A stretch of 46,960 bases of DNA from Sphingobium wenxiniae (lineage in GTDB: Bacteria > Pseudomonadota > Alphaproteobacteria > Sphingomonadales > Sphingomonadaceae). Below the pieces are notes generated by a model. The model ran no database searches. It was not told the origin of the DNA and was given only the letters and a program-made list of their open reading frames with translations. How positions within the stretch are numbered: position 1 is the first letter of the stretch; the number at the start of each line of letters is the position of its first letter. The stretch is from assembly GCF_007830065.1 (NCBI RefSeq), contig NZ_VLKK01000021.1, positions 1 through 46,960 on the forward strand. Reading direction: 5' to 3'. Positions 32,069 through 41,292 of the stretch are shown here, piece after piece. The position numbers and the translations under genes were made by a program.

Positions 32069-35000
32069 TCAGGCCAAGTTGTTCACGAAGGTCTGACCGT
32101 GGTCGTCCCCTTCATGCTCCTCATTGTAGTGCTCGGGTTTCTCGATCACTTTCTGCCCGAACCGGGCATAGAGTGTCGGCAGCACGAACAGCGTAAGAAG
32201 CGTCGCCGAGATCAGACCGCCGATGACGACCGTCGCCAAAGGCTTTTGAACCTCTGCGCCGGCGCCTTCGCCCAGCGCCATCGGCACGAAGCCGAGGCTG
32301 GCGACTAGCGCGGTCATGATGACGGGTCGCAGACGCTGCATCGCGCCAACATGCGCGGCTTCCTCGCGGCTCATCCCTGATCGGATCAGATCTTGGATCG
32401 AGCTGACCATGACGAGGCCGTTGAGGACCGCGATGCCCGAGAGGGCGATGAAGCCCACTGCCGCCGAGATCGAGAAGTCCATGCCCCGCAGGAACAGCAA
32501 CAGGACGCCGCCCACCAGCGCGAAAGGCACGCCGGTGAACACGATCGCGGCGTCGCGGACCGATCCCAACGCCCCGTAGAGGAGCAGCAGGATCAAAATG
32601 AAGCAAGCCGGAATGACCAGCTTCAGCCGTTCGCTTGCCGATTGGAGGTTCTCGAACTGGCCGCCCCATTCGAGATAGGTGCCGGCAGGCAGCCGGAGTT
32701 GGCTGCCGATCGCCGCCTGCGCATCCGCCACGACGGATCCGACGTCGCGGCCACGCACGTTGGCTTGCACCACCACGCGCCGCTTGCCGTTCTCGCGGCT
32801 GATCTGGTTCGGACCATCGACCACCTTGATCTCGGCGACGCTGGACAGCGGTACATAGCCGCCGCCTGCCACCGGCACCTGCACCTGTTGGAGCAGGCCG
32901 ATGTCGGCACGCTGCGCCTCCGACAGGCGGATCACCACGGGGAAGCGACGGTCGCCCTCGAAGATCTGGCCCGATGTTCGCCCGCCGATCGTCGCAGTCA
33001 CGGTGTCCTGCACATCCTGAGCCGTAACGCCCAACCGCGCCATCGCGTCGCGGTTGACGCGAATGTCGAGCATGGGAAGACCGGTCGTCTGCTCCACCTT
33101 CACGTCCGCTGCGCCTTGCGTTCTGCGCAGCACCGCCGCGATTTGCTCGGCCGTCCGGTTCATCTGGTTGAAGTCGTCCCCGAACACCTTCACCGCGATG
33201 TCGCCGCGCACGCCGGCGATCAGCTCGTTGAAGCGCATCTGGATGGGCTGGGTGATCTCGTAGGCATTTCCCGGAATCTTCGCGAGATTACCCTCGATCC
33301 GGCTGACCAGCTCCTCCTTGGGAAGCTCAGGATCCGGCCAATCCTTGCGCGGCTTCAGGATGACGAACATGTCGGTCGCGTTCGGCGGCATCGGGTCGGC
33401 CGCCAGCTCGGCGGTGCCCGTCTTGGAATAGACGAATTGCACCTCCGGCTGCTTCGACATCATCCGCTCGATCGGCACCTGCATCGCCTGGCTCTGCTGG
33501 ACCGACGTTGCCGGAATGCGGAGCGACTGGATCAGCAAATCGCCTTCGTCGAGCTGCGGCAGGAACACCGAGCCGAGCGTAGTGAAAGCAAGCGCCGCCA
33601 CCACAAGGCTTCCCACACCCGCACCGATCGTCAGCGTCGGGCGCTTCATGGCCCGGTCGAGACCGGGTTCGTAGCGCTTCTTCAGCCACGTGATGATGCG
33701 GCCGTCCTTCTCCTCGACCTTCTTCGACAGCCAGATCGCAATCATCGCCGGCACGAAGGTGAGAGAGAGGATGAAGGCGAAGGCGAGCGCGATGATGACG
33801 GTCAGCGCCATCGGTCCGAACGTTTTACCCTCCACGCCGGTCAGCGTGAGCAGCGGTACGTAGACGAGGATGATGATTGCCTGCCCGTACACAGAGGGAC
33901 GGATCATCTCACGCGCAGCGGCTGCCACGGTCGCGAGCCGTTCCTTGACGCTGAGCAATCGGCCTTCATGATGCTGTTGCTCGGCAAGCCGGCGCAGCGC
34001 GTTTTCGACAATGATGACGGCGCCGTCGACGATCAGACCGAAGTCCAAAGCCCCAAGGCTCATCAGATTGGCCGAGACCCCAGCGCGCAGCATACCAAAG
34101 CCTGTCAGCATCATGGTGATCGGGATGACCAACGCCGCGATCAGGGCCGCACGGAAGTTGCCGAGCAGCAGGAAGAGCACGACGATGACCAGCACCGCGC
34201 CTTCGGACAGGTTTTTCGCGACCGTCTTGATCGTCGAATTGACCAGCTCGGTGCGGTTCAGCACCGGCTGAATTACGACGTCAGGAGGCAGCGAAGCGTT
34301 GATCGTCTTCAGTTTCTCAGCGACCGCGGTCGACACGATGCGGCTGTTCTCGCCGATCCGCATGATCGCCGTGCCGACGACGACTTCGGTACCGTTCTCC
34401 GATGCCGAACCCATGCGGATCGCCTGACCCGTCTTCACAGTCGCAACTTGTTCGACCGTGATCGGCACGCCGTTACGTGTCGCGATCACGGTCCTGGCCA
34501 ACTCGCTGGCATTGCGAACGAGCGCATCCGAGCGAACAGCCAGACCTTCGCCATTGCGATTGACGAAGCCACCGCCGACGCTGGTGTTATTGCGCTCCAG
34601 CGCATTTCCCAGGTCCGTCAGCGTGATGCCGAGCGAGGCCAGCTTCTGCACGTCGGGCACGACGAGGAACTGCTTGGCGTAACCGCCAATCGAGTCGACA
34701 CCGGCGAGGCCCGGTGTGGTCTTCAGAAGCGGCGTCACGATCCAGTCCTGCGCGGTGCGCAGGTAGGTCGCCTTGTCCTCTTCGGTCGTCAGTCGCTCGC
34801 CCTCTGGCGTGATGTAGCTGCCATCGGGCTGTTGGCCCGGTTCACCGGGCTTGTGCTTGTCGTCCTCGCGATGATCGAGACGAACGGTGTACATGTACAC
34901 CTCGCCCAGGCCTGTCGCGATCGGACCCATTTCAGGGTTCACGCCGTCGGGCAGATTCTCTTGCACGCCCCGCAGACGCTCGCCCACCTGCTGGCGGGCG

Positions 35001-35314
35001 AAATAGATGTCCGTCGCGTCCGAAAAGACCGCCGTGATCTGCGCGAAGCCGTTGCGGCTCAACGAGCGCGTATATTCCAGGCCGGGGGTGCCGGCGAGCG
35101 CGGTTTCGATTGGAAACGACACCTGCTTCTCGACCAGCTCGGGCGAGAGGGCAGGCGCGCGGACGTTGATCTGGACCTGATTGTTGGTGATGTCCGGCAC
35201 CGCGTCGATCGGTAGCCGGTAGAGGGAAAAGGCGCCGATGGCGGCGACGATGACGGTGAGGAGCAGGACTAGCCAGCGCTTCTCGACCGCCCAGGTTACG
35301 ATACGGGCGATCAT
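32069..35314 (-). CDS. czcA: CzcA-type divalent-metal RND efflux pump
   Basis: Predicted 1081 aa. The TM4 motif DFGLIVDGAVIIVEN carries the D-x5-D-x6-E proton relay of HME1-type pumps (Co/Zn/Cd). The methionine triad of CusA is absent (DEGDLLIQSLRIP, DMFVILKPRKDWPD), which separates it from the Cu pump in the left half. The C-terminus is His/Asp/Glu-rich (HYNEEHEGDDHGQ). It works with CzcB and CzcC to move metal out of the periplasm. Three bases after czcB. Confidence 0.95.
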   Translation of the reverse strand: MIARIVTWAVEKRWLVLLLTVIVAAIGAFSLYRLPIDAVPDITNNQVQINVRAPALSPELVEKQVSFPIETALAGTPGLEYTRSLSRNGFAQITAVFSDATDIYFARQQVGERLRGVQENLPDGVNPEMGPIATGLGEVYMYTVRLDHREDDKHKPGEPGQQPDGSYITPEGERLTTEEDKATYLRTAQDWIVTPLLKTTPGLAGVDSIGGYAKQFLVVPDVQKLASLGITLTDLGNALERNNTSVGGGFVNRNGEGLAVRSDALVRNASELARTVIATRNGVPITVEQVATVKTGQAIRMGSASENGTEVVVGTAIMRIGENSRIVSTAVAEKLKTINASLPPDVVIQPVLNRTELVNSTIKTVAKNLSEGAVLVIVVLFLLLGNFRAALIAALVIPITMMLTGFGMLRAGVSANLMSLGALDFGLIVDGAVIIVENALRRLAEQQHHEGRLLSVKERLATVAAAAREMIRPSVYGQAIIILVYVPLLTLTGVEGKTFGPMALTVIIALAFAFILSLTFVPAMIAIWLSKKVEEKDGRIITWLKKRYEPGLDRAMKRPTLTIGAGVGSLVVAALAFTTLGSVFLPQLDEGDLLIQSLRIPATSVQQSQAMQVPIERMMSKQPEVQFVYSKTGTAELAADPMPPNATDMFVILKPRKDWPDPELPKEELVSRIEGNLAKIPGNAYEITQPIQMRFNELIAGVRGDIAVKVFGDDFNQMNRTAEQIAAVLRRTQGAADVKVEQTTGLPMLDIRVNRDAMARLGVTAQDVQDTVTATIGGRTSGQIFEGDRRFPVVIRLSEAQRADIGLLQQVQVPVAGGGYVPLSSVAEIKVVDGPNQISRENGKRRVVVQANVRGRDVGSVVADAQAAIGSQLRLPAGTYLEWGGQFENLQSASERLKLVIPACFILILLLLYGALGSVRDAAIVFTGVPFALVGGVLLLFLRGMDFSISAAVGFIALSGIAVLNGLVMVSSIQDLIRSGMSREEAAHVGAMQRLRPVIMTALVASLGFVPMALGEGAGAEVQKPLATVVIGGLISATLLTLFVLPTLYARFGQKVIEKPEHYNEEHEGDDHGQTFVNNLA

Positions 35315-35317
35315 GGC

Positions 35318-36496
35318 TTAATCCTCGTGGCTCGCTTCGCCCTTGCCGATCTCGGCCTTGAGCGTGAAACTTCCGGTGGTGGCGATCTGTTCGTTGCCGG
35401 TCAGGCCCGACCGGACGATCACCGTGTCGCCCGACGCATCGCCGAGCTGGACCGGGGTCGCCTTGAAGCCGGTGGGCGTGCGCACGAACACGACCGACTT
35501 GCCCTCGAAACTCTGGACCGCCGTCGTCGGCACGCGGACCGCCCCGCTCCCGCCGCTGCCCGTGAGCTGCACGGCTGCCGTCACAGGCTCGCCGACCCGC
35601 CATTCGCCACCGCGATTGTCGAGGGTGGCGAGCGCAGGCACGAGCCGCGTCTGCGGATCAAGCGCCGGCGACACGAAGGTCACGCGGGCGGTCGCCTGAC
35701 GGCCTGCCGCCTTCACCAGCACCGTATTGCCGGGACGCACCCGGCCCGCATCCTCGGGCTTGAGATTAAGCGCGATCGACACCTGGCTCAGGTTGGCGAT
35801 GCGATAGAGTTCGGCATCCGCCGCGACCGTTTGTCCCAGCGTCACGGGGCGCGCAATGATCTGGCCCGAGATCGGCGCGGCAATGCCGAGCCGGTTGAGC
35901 CCGCCGCCGCCGACACCCGCCGCCGAAACCATGCTCTGCGCCTGCGTCAGGGCGATCCGCGCCTCCGTCGCCGCTGTGCGGGCGGCGATCAGATCCTGTT
36001 CAGGGGAGACTCTCTGCGCGAACAGCCGCTGTTCGCGCGCGAGGTTCGAATTAGCGAGCTGAAGCCGCGCCCGCGCCGCCTCGACCTCGCCCTTGATCTG
36101 CGCCGCCTCGCGGCTTTCGATGACCGCAATGGTCTGGCCGCGTCCGACCGATTGGCCGAGGTTACGGGTGAGCGCGACCACGCGTCCCGCAATTGCGGCC
36201 GAGACGACCTGCGTTCCCTGTGGGTCGCCCTCGATGATCGCGGGCAGCTCGATCGTCCCGGCCCCGCCGATGATCGGCCGTCCGACCTGGACGCCCGCTG
36301 TGGCGATCTGGTCGGCACCCAATGTGACGACGCCTTCACCGGCATGACCGCCTTCAGCACCGCCCTTTTCCGTGCCCGCTGCCGTCTCATTGGCAGCTGC
36401 GCCTTCGGCAGTTGCCTCGTTTCCGCCATCCTTGCCGCCGCAGGCAGCCAAGAGCAGGGCGAGCGACGCCGCGCCCGCGAGATAAAAGCTCTTCAT
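35318..36496 (-). CDS. czcB: CzcB-type RND periplasmic adaptor, lipoprotein
   Basis: Predicted 392 aa. ATG 36496 shares one base with the czcC stop, with GGGGGG ten bases upstream. Lipobox LLLAAC (Cys20). HlyD-type layout: barrel-sandwich (AAIAGRVVALTRNLGQSV), helical hairpin (AARARLQLANSNLAREQRLF), beta-barrel and membrane-proximal domain. A Glu/His-rich linker (EKGGAEGGHAGEG) may touch metal. No YHS or CusF domain, unlike the Cus adaptor in this window. Confidence 0.93.
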   Translation of the reverse strand: MKSFYLAGAASLALLLAACGGKDGGNEATAEGAAANETAAGTEKGGAEGGHAGEGVVTLGADQIATAGVQVGRPIIGGAGTIELPAIIEGDPQGTQVVSAAIAGRVVALTRNLGQSVGRGQTIAVIESREAAQIKGEVEAARARLQLANSNLAREQRLFAQRVSPEQDLIAARTAATEARIALTQAQSMVSAAGVGGGGLNRLGIAAPISGQIIARPVTLGQTVAADAELYRIANLSQVSIALNLKPEDAGRVRPGNTVLVKAAGRQATARVTFVSPALDPQTRLVPALATLDNRGGEWRVGEPVTAAVQLTGSGGSGAVRVPTTAVQSFEGKSVVFVRTPTGFKATPVQLGDASGDTVIVRSGLTGNEQIATTGSFTLKAEIGKGEASHED

Positions 36497-37773
36497 CACT
36501 GATTCCCCCCATTGGGCGCACGAGCGGTCAGTCGCTCCACTTGCGCGCGGGCATTCTGGTAATTGGCAAGCGCGTCGATCGCGGCGACCCGCGTTTCGGC
36601 GAGCGTGCGTTCAGCATCGAGCAATTCGAGCTGGCCGAACTTGCCCTCGCGATAGCCGATCCGCGCGATGCGGGCGGCCTCCTGTGCAGCCGCCAGCGCC
36701 GGCCCCGACGCCGCACGAGCCGTCGTTGCGGCATTGGCCGCCTGCGCCTGCGCGTCCGTGATCGCCTGTTCGATGTCGAGCGCGGTCACGCGGCGCTGCG
36801 CATCCGCCTGGGTCCGCTGCGCGGTCGCCTGCGCAATCGCGGCGCGACCATTGTTGAACACCGGGATCGGGATCGACACGCTGAACACCGCCGCCATGTC
36901 GTTGGTCGCTTCCAGGCGGCGGATCGACGGCCCGACGTTCAGGTCAGGCACGCGATTGGCGCGCGCGAGCCGCACGCCGGCTTCGGCAATGGAGAAATCC
37001 GCGTTGGCTGCCGCCAGCGCGAGTGTGCCGGTCGTGTTGACCGGTGCCAACGGCCCATAGACGTTCACATCGGGAAGGCGATCGAGCAGCGTGTCATCGA
37101 GCAGGCCGTCGATCGGCCGTCCGATCCGACGCGCCAGATTGGCGCGGGCCGCCTCGGCCAAGCGAAGCTGCCGCTCCACATTGGCGTCGGCATTGATACG
37201 CGCGACATCCGCGCGCTGTTGCTCGAGTGGCGATGCCCGCCCTGCCTGCACGCGAACGCTCGCGGCCCGCAGCGCATCGCTGGCGATCCGGGCCTGATCG
37301 CGGGCTGTCATTACCCGGCGATCGGCCGCGACCGCTTCGACATAGAGCTGCGTTACCTGAAGCCGGACATCCGCCGCGATGATCGCGGCCTGGATCTCGG
37401 CCCGGGACAATTGCGCATTGGCGACCGCGACGCGGGCGCCGCGCTTGCCGCCTAGCTCGATCGGGATCGCAAAGCCGACCGTGGTTTCCGCGCTGCGGAC
37501 CCCCCGATACGGCCCGGAGCCGATGACATTCTCGACTTGGCCTTGAACCACCGGATTGGGCCGCAAGCCGGCGACTGTGCGACCTGCACGGGCCGCGTCG
37601 ATTCCAGCTGTCGCCGCTTCCGCAGCAGGGGCCGAACCGCCCGCTGCACTGACCGCTTGGTCAAGCGTGTAGACCGGCGCATCCTGCGCAACAGGCGCGG
37701 ACGGTCCGACCTGCGCCTGCGCCATCGTGGCGCAAGACGCTGCGGCCAGCATGGCCGCGAGGATACGATTCAT
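36496..37773 (-). CDS. czcC: CzcC-type outer-membrane efflux channel
   Basis: Predicted 425 aa. Signal peptide MNRILAAMLAAASCATMAQA. Two outer-membrane efflux domains with long amphipathic helices (VYTLDQAVSAAGG..., ALDIEQAITDAQAQ). PNPVVQGQVENV and GFAIPIELGGKRGARV are family-typical. It forms the outer exit of the CzcCBA pump. 60 bases separate it from the CzcI-like gene. Confidence 0.92.
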   Translation of the reverse strand: MNRILAAMLAAASCATMAQAQVGPSAPVAQDAPVYTLDQAVSAAGGSAPAAEAATAGIDAARAGRTVAGLRPNPVVQGQVENVIGSGPYRGVRSAETTVGFAIPIELGGKRGARVAVANAQLSRAEIQAAIIAADVRLQVTQLYVEAVAADRRVMTARDQARIASDALRAASVRVQAGRASPLEQQRADVARINADANVERQLRLAEAARANLARRIGRPIDGLLDDTLLDRLPDVNVYGPLAPVNTTGTLALAAANADFSIAEAGVRLARANRVPDLNVGPSIRRLEATNDMAAVFSVSIPIPVFNNGRAAIAQATAQRTQADAQRRVTALDIEQAITDAQAQAANAATTARAASGPALAAAQEAARIARIGYREGKFGQLELLDAERTLAETRVAAIDALANYQNARAQVERLTARAPNGGNQ

Positions 37774-37833
37774 GAAAATAGGACTCCTGACGATGATCGA
37801 CAGGGGCGCGCCAACGCACGCCCAAATCGGACG

Positions 37834-38163
37834 TCAGGCTTGGGGGGGCCTCAAATGGACCATGCCGGTGCGGCCGTCGAGCGACGCAGAGGCGGAGATT
37901 GTCGGCTTGGGCACTGTGAGGACGGGGGTATATTCCATCGTCGTGCGCGCAGGCGCGCCGACGTCGTGTCCGTGACAATAATTGTGATGATGCGGGACAT
38001 TCTTGTCCGAGTCCGATGGCACCTGATCGATGTCACCGGCGGTATGGACCGTGAACTCAACGCCCGCGATGCTTCCCCCCGCCAGATCGGCGGCATGGGC
38101 CATGCCGGAGAAGCTGGTCAGGACCAGCATCAGGCATGTCAGGAAAGGCAAAAAGGCTCGCAC
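37834..38163 (-). CDS. CzcI-like small exported His-rich protein
   Basis: Predicted 109 aa, GTG start at 38163 with GAGG seven bases upstream. Signal peptide MRAFLPFLTCLMLVLTSFSGMAHA. A His cluster with one Cys (VPHHHNYCHGHD, about residues 56-67) is the likely metal site. Small His-rich periplasmic proteins at this position, before czcC, are called CzcI in other bacteria and are thought to tune the pump; sequence similarity was judged by position and composition only. Confidence 0.65.
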   Translation of the reverse strand: MRAFLPFLTCLMLVLTSFSGMAHAADLAGGSIAGVEFTVHTAGDIDQVPSDSDKNVPHHHNYCHGHDVGAPARTTMEYTPVLTVPKPTISASASLDGRTGMVHLRPPQA

Positions 38164-38203
38164 TAGCTTGCCTCTATCACGGAAGGGTTTTCATGTCATT
38201 GCA

Positions 38204-40171
38204 CTAATTCGAACCAAGGGTCACTGAGCCGGAACCCGAGCGGGATCGGTCGCGCCCGTTCCAGGCGAACCCGACCGCAATGGCGACCGCCATCAGGAGT
38301 TGCGCCAGCACCGATTGCCAAGTGGGAAACACGCCGAGCATCGACAGCCGTGGCACGTCCGCGAGCGGTGCGATGTTGATAAGGCCGGCTTCCTGGAGCG
38401 CGGCGACGCCTTTACCCGCCAGCACGACGGTCAGGACCGCCATGAGCCAGGAGCTATAGCGGAAGAACTGCGCGATCGGCAGCTTGCGACTGTAGCGAAG
38501 CATGGCCCAAGCGATCAGGCTGAGCAGTCCAATCGCCGACCCGGCCCCCGCGAGAAGCATCCCGTTGTCACCTTGCGCCGAAAGCGCGGCATAGAACAGG
38601 ATCGTCTCGAAGACCTCGCGATAAACTACGACGAACGCCAGCCCGAACAGGAACCAGCCCGACCCGCCCGAGAGCGCCCGCGACATCTTCTCGCGAATAT
38701 AGCGCTGCCACTGATCGGCCTGCGCCTTGCCGTGCATCCAAATCCCGACCGAGAGCAGCACGACCGCGGCGAACAGCGAGCCAAACCCTTCCGTCAGCTC
38801 CCGGCTCGCACCGCTGATCCCGATCGCATAGGTGGCGACCGCCCAGGTGATCCCGCCCGCGATGATCGCGCTGACCCAGCCGCCATGCACGTACCGCAGC
38901 GCCTCGCCGCGCTCGGCTTTACGCAGGAACGCGATCATGGCGACAACGATGAGCAGGGCTTCGAGCCCTTCACGCAGCAGGATCGTGAACGCGCCCAGGA
39001 ACGTGGACGCTTCGGTGGCGGCATCAGGCGCGAGCGCCGCTTCCGCATCGTCGAAAAGGCCGCCCAGTACTGCGACCTTCTCCGCGAGATCATCGGGCGA
39101 CGCGCCCCGGTCGATCGAGGCGCGGAACTCCCCCATCGCGCCCTCGATTCGACCCATCAGCGTCGCGTCGCGCGCGGTGAGTGTTGGCTCGATCGGCTCG
39201 AACCCATCGAGATAGGCCGACAGCGCCAGCTCTTTCGCCATGCGCGCATCGCCGCGCCGCGCAGCCGCCACGCTTTCGGCGAGTTTGGCGCGGGCGACCG
39301 CGAGCGAGCCGGGAGCCTGTTGTATCACCTGTTCGGGATGACGACGCAGGAACGCGAGCACTGGGTCAGCCTTGGCGTCGCCGATCGCCGCGCCGAGCGC
39401 GGCCGGGGTGAGCGCGACCAGGGTTTTCAGGTCCGGAATGCGCCGGCGAAGGGTCGGGTCGGATTTCCAAAGCCGCTCGCCTTCGCGCGCCTGCGCATCC
39501 GTGAAGGCGAAGCTCCCGGCTCGGAATGCTAACGCCCAGCGCTGATCGTTGGGCAGATCGGCGAAGCTCTGCATCGCGGTCCCGTCGATGCCTTGCGTCA
39601 CCACCTGATAGAGCGCGAACACGCTGCGCTGGCGCGCGCGCTCGGCATCGGTGAAAGCAATCGGGGGCGTAGCGAGCTTGGCGGCGTCAGGGCCACGGCC
39701 GTTGCCCGTCATCCCGTGGCAGGACGCGCAGGATTGTCGGAACAGTGCATCGCTGGAGACGAGGTTCGGAGCCTTATCGGGCGCGAGCGGCACCGGGTAG
39801 GCGCGCAACAGATCGGCCGCGAGCCCGTGCGCCAATGTTGCCACCTGTTCAGTCGGTCCCTTTTCCGCGATCACCGCCTGGAGGTTGGCAGCCCGCTGGA
39901 TGAGGGCTTGACGCTCCGGCTTCGCCGGCAGGCCCTGAAGCCGTGTCGAGACCGACGCGGCGAACTCCGTCATCTCGGCATATTCCGACGTGCTCTTGAT
40001 CCGACCGTTGGCGACCGCGCCGCCATAATCGACGGCCATATAGTCGAGCAGCCGCCATGCGGTTTGCACGTCGCCGGGTTCGGCGATTGCCGCAGCAGGG
40101 ATCAGCAGCGCCGCGAGCGCGGAGAGCAGCCGCAACGAGAGCATTGCCCGGATCAACGCGAGCAGACGCAC
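38204..40171 (-). CDS. FTR1-family iron permease with N-terminal periplasmic cytochrome c domain
   Basis: Predicted 655 aa. GTG start with GGGAG seven bases upstream, overlapping the CDF stop by one base. Signal peptide, helical region, then a c-type haem site (SCASCHGMTGNG, about 150) with GTAMQSF supplying a Met ligand, another helical region, and from about 385 the seven-helix permease with both RExxE motifs (REGLEALL, YREVFETI). FTR1 permeases take in Fe3+ produced by an oxidase. The fused cytochrome may carry out or couple that redox step. Iron uptake is unexpected beside Zn/Co efflux genes. Confidence 0.92.
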   Translation of the reverse strand: MRLLALIRAMLSLRLLSALAALLIPAAAIAEPGDVQTAWRLLDYMAVDYGGAVANGRIKSTSEYAEMTEFAASVSTRLQGLPAKPERQALIQRAANLQAVIAEKGPTEQVATLAHGLAADLLRAYPVPLAPDKAPNLVSSDALFRQSCASCHGMTGNGRGPDAAKLATPPIAFTDAERARQRSVFALYQVVTQGIDGTAMQSFADLPNDQRWALAFRAGSFAFTDAQAREGERLWKSDPTLRRRIPDLKTLVALTPAALGAAIGDAKADPVLAFLRRHPEQVIQQAPGSLAVARAKLAESVAAARRGDARMAKELALSAYLDGFEPIEPTLTARDATLMGRIEGAMGEFRASIDRGASPDDLAEKVAVLGGLFDDAEAALAPDAATEASTFLGAFTILLREGLEALLIVVAMIAFLRKAERGEALRYVHGGWVSAIIAGGITWAVATYAIGISGASRELTEGFGSLFAAVVLLSVGIWMHGKAQADQWQRYIREKMSRALSGGSGWFLFGLAFVVVYREVFETILFYAALSAQGDNGMLLAGAGSAIGLLSLIAWAMLRYSRKLPIAQFFRYSSWLMAVLTVVLAGKGVAALQEAGLINIAPLADVPRLSMLGVFPTWQSVLAQLLMAVAIAVGFAWNGRDRSRSGSGSVTLGSN

Positions 40172-40797
40172 TACCGCTCTCCCAATTCGCGCCGAGCGCC
40201 AGTGACGATTTCATAAGCGGAGTGGAGGAACAGGAGGGCGATGAGGCCGGCGACGGCGAGGTCCGGCCAGGCGCTTCCTGTCCACGCCACCAGACCGGCC
40301 GCGGCGATCACCGCCACGTTGGCGAGCGCGTCGTTGCGGCTGAACAGCCAGATCGCGCGAACATTGGCGTCCCCTTCCCGGAAACGCGCAAGCACCAAGG
40401 CGGACACGACATTGATCGCGAGCGCGACAACGCCGATTGTGCCCATCAGTTCGGCATCGGGCGCGGTTGCGTTCAGGGCGCGCCAAATCGCGAAACCGAT
40501 TACGCCCACGCCAAGCGCACCGAGAAACAACCCCTGCGTCAGCGCGACCTTTGCCCTCGCCCGTGCGGACCAGGCAAGCGCGAGAAGACCGATAAGGCTG
40601 ATCGACCCGTCCCCGAGAAAATCGAGGGAATCCGCTTTCAGCGCTTGGCTATCGGCGATGAACCCGCCGAACAGCTCGGCGACTCCGAAGCCGAGGTTGA
40701 GCACCACGACGGTCAGCAGCGCACGGCGATAGGCCGGATCGGTTTGCGCGCGCGCGGGCTCCCCGTGGCACCCGCAGCTTTCGGTAGAAGCATTCAT
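40171..40797 (-). CDS. CDF-family cation transporter, short form
   Basis: Predicted 208 aa; AAGGAAGG lies four bases before the ATG at 40797. Six membrane helices, no C-terminal cytoplasmic domain. N-terminus has CGCHGE, a small soft-metal motif. TM2 site is Asp-x3-Asp (DSLDFLGD); TM5 is Asp-x3-Asn (RNDALANV), the same variant as the CDF at 29397. It is the first gene after the MerR-type promoter, hence the gene most directly under metal control. Confidence 0.87.
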   Translation of the reverse strand: MNASTESCGCHGEPARAQTDPAYRRALLTVVVLNLGFGVAELFGGFIADSQALKADSLDFLGDGSISLIGLLALAWSARARAKVALTQGLFLGALGVGVIGFAIWRALNATAPDAELMGTIGVVALAINVVSALVLARFREGDANVRAIWLFSRNDALANVAVIAAAGLVAWTGSAWPDLAVAGLIALLFLHSAYEIVTGARRELGER

Positions 40798-40804
40798 GCG
40801 GCCT

Positions 40805-40835
40805 TCCTTACCACCTCCAGTCGCTGTAGAAGCAA
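40805..40835 (-). promoter_or_regulatory. MerR-type divergent promoter/operator
   Basis: In the 75 bases between the CDF gene and the divergent MerR gene is the 15-base dyad CTACAG-CGA-CTGGAG (minus strand, 40829-40815; arms match 5 of 6). It lies between TTGCTT (40835-40830) and TAAGGA (40810-40805), 19 bases apart, the MerR-family geometry. Core boxes are weak, as expected for an activated promoter. Transcription would begin next to the ATG at 40797, though a Shine-Dalgarno-like AAGGAAGG overlaps the -10. Confidence 0.6.
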
Positions 40836-40872
40836 GCGAAATGTGCGACACGTTCGCATAAGCAAGGATGGC

Positions 40873-41292
40873 ATGATGAAGCCGGTGATGATTGGGCAGC
40901 TCGCCAGCGAGACCTCGACGAAGGTGACGACGATCCGCTTTTATGAGTCGATCGGGTTGCTCCGATCCGCCCCTCGCACGGCGTCGGGTCGCAGAACCTA
41001 CGATGCCAGTGACATTGAGCGTTTGCACTTCATCCGCAACGGTCGCCGGCTTGGCTTCTCCGTCGACGAGATCCGTTCGTTGATGGGGCTGGCGCAGAAC
41101 CCGGACCAGGATTGTGGTGCCGCCTCAGCTATCGCTGCTCAGCACCTCAAGGATGTGGAGGAGAGACTGGCGCAACTCGCGGTGTTGCGGGATGAGTTGG
41201 CAATGCTCAGCCAGAGCTGCACCAAGGCGCGCATGGCCGATTGTCGGATCATGAAGGCGATCGGCAAAGGCCACCCTCAAGCCGATCAATAA
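40873..41292 (+). CDS. MerR-family divalent-metal-responsive regulator
   Basis: Predicted 139 aa. Winged helix (MIGQLASETSTKVTTIRFYES), then Cys81 at the start of the dimerisation helix, and Cys116 and Cys124 in the C-terminal loop (SCTKARMADC). Cys81 is 35 residues before Cys116, matching the C79/C114 and C82/C117 pairs of ZntR and MerR, so it should sense Zn2+, Cd2+, Pb2+ or Hg2+ rather than Cu(I). It is divergent from the CDF-led operon and probably controls it. Its end overlaps the convergent protease gene by seven bases. Confidence 0.88.
   Translation: MMKPVMIGQLASETSTKVTTIRFYESIGLLRSAPRTASGRRTYDASDIERLHFIRNGRRLGFSVDEIRSLMGLAQNPDQDCGAASAIAAQHLKDVEERLAQLAVLRDELAMLSQSCTKARMADCRIMKAIGKGHPQADQ

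Noticed and set aside
32393..35215. Long plus-strand open frame (about 940 codons) opposite czcA
   Set aside because: It is rich in Arg, His and Asp with no domain pattern and mirrors czcA codons; a GC-rich antisense shadow.
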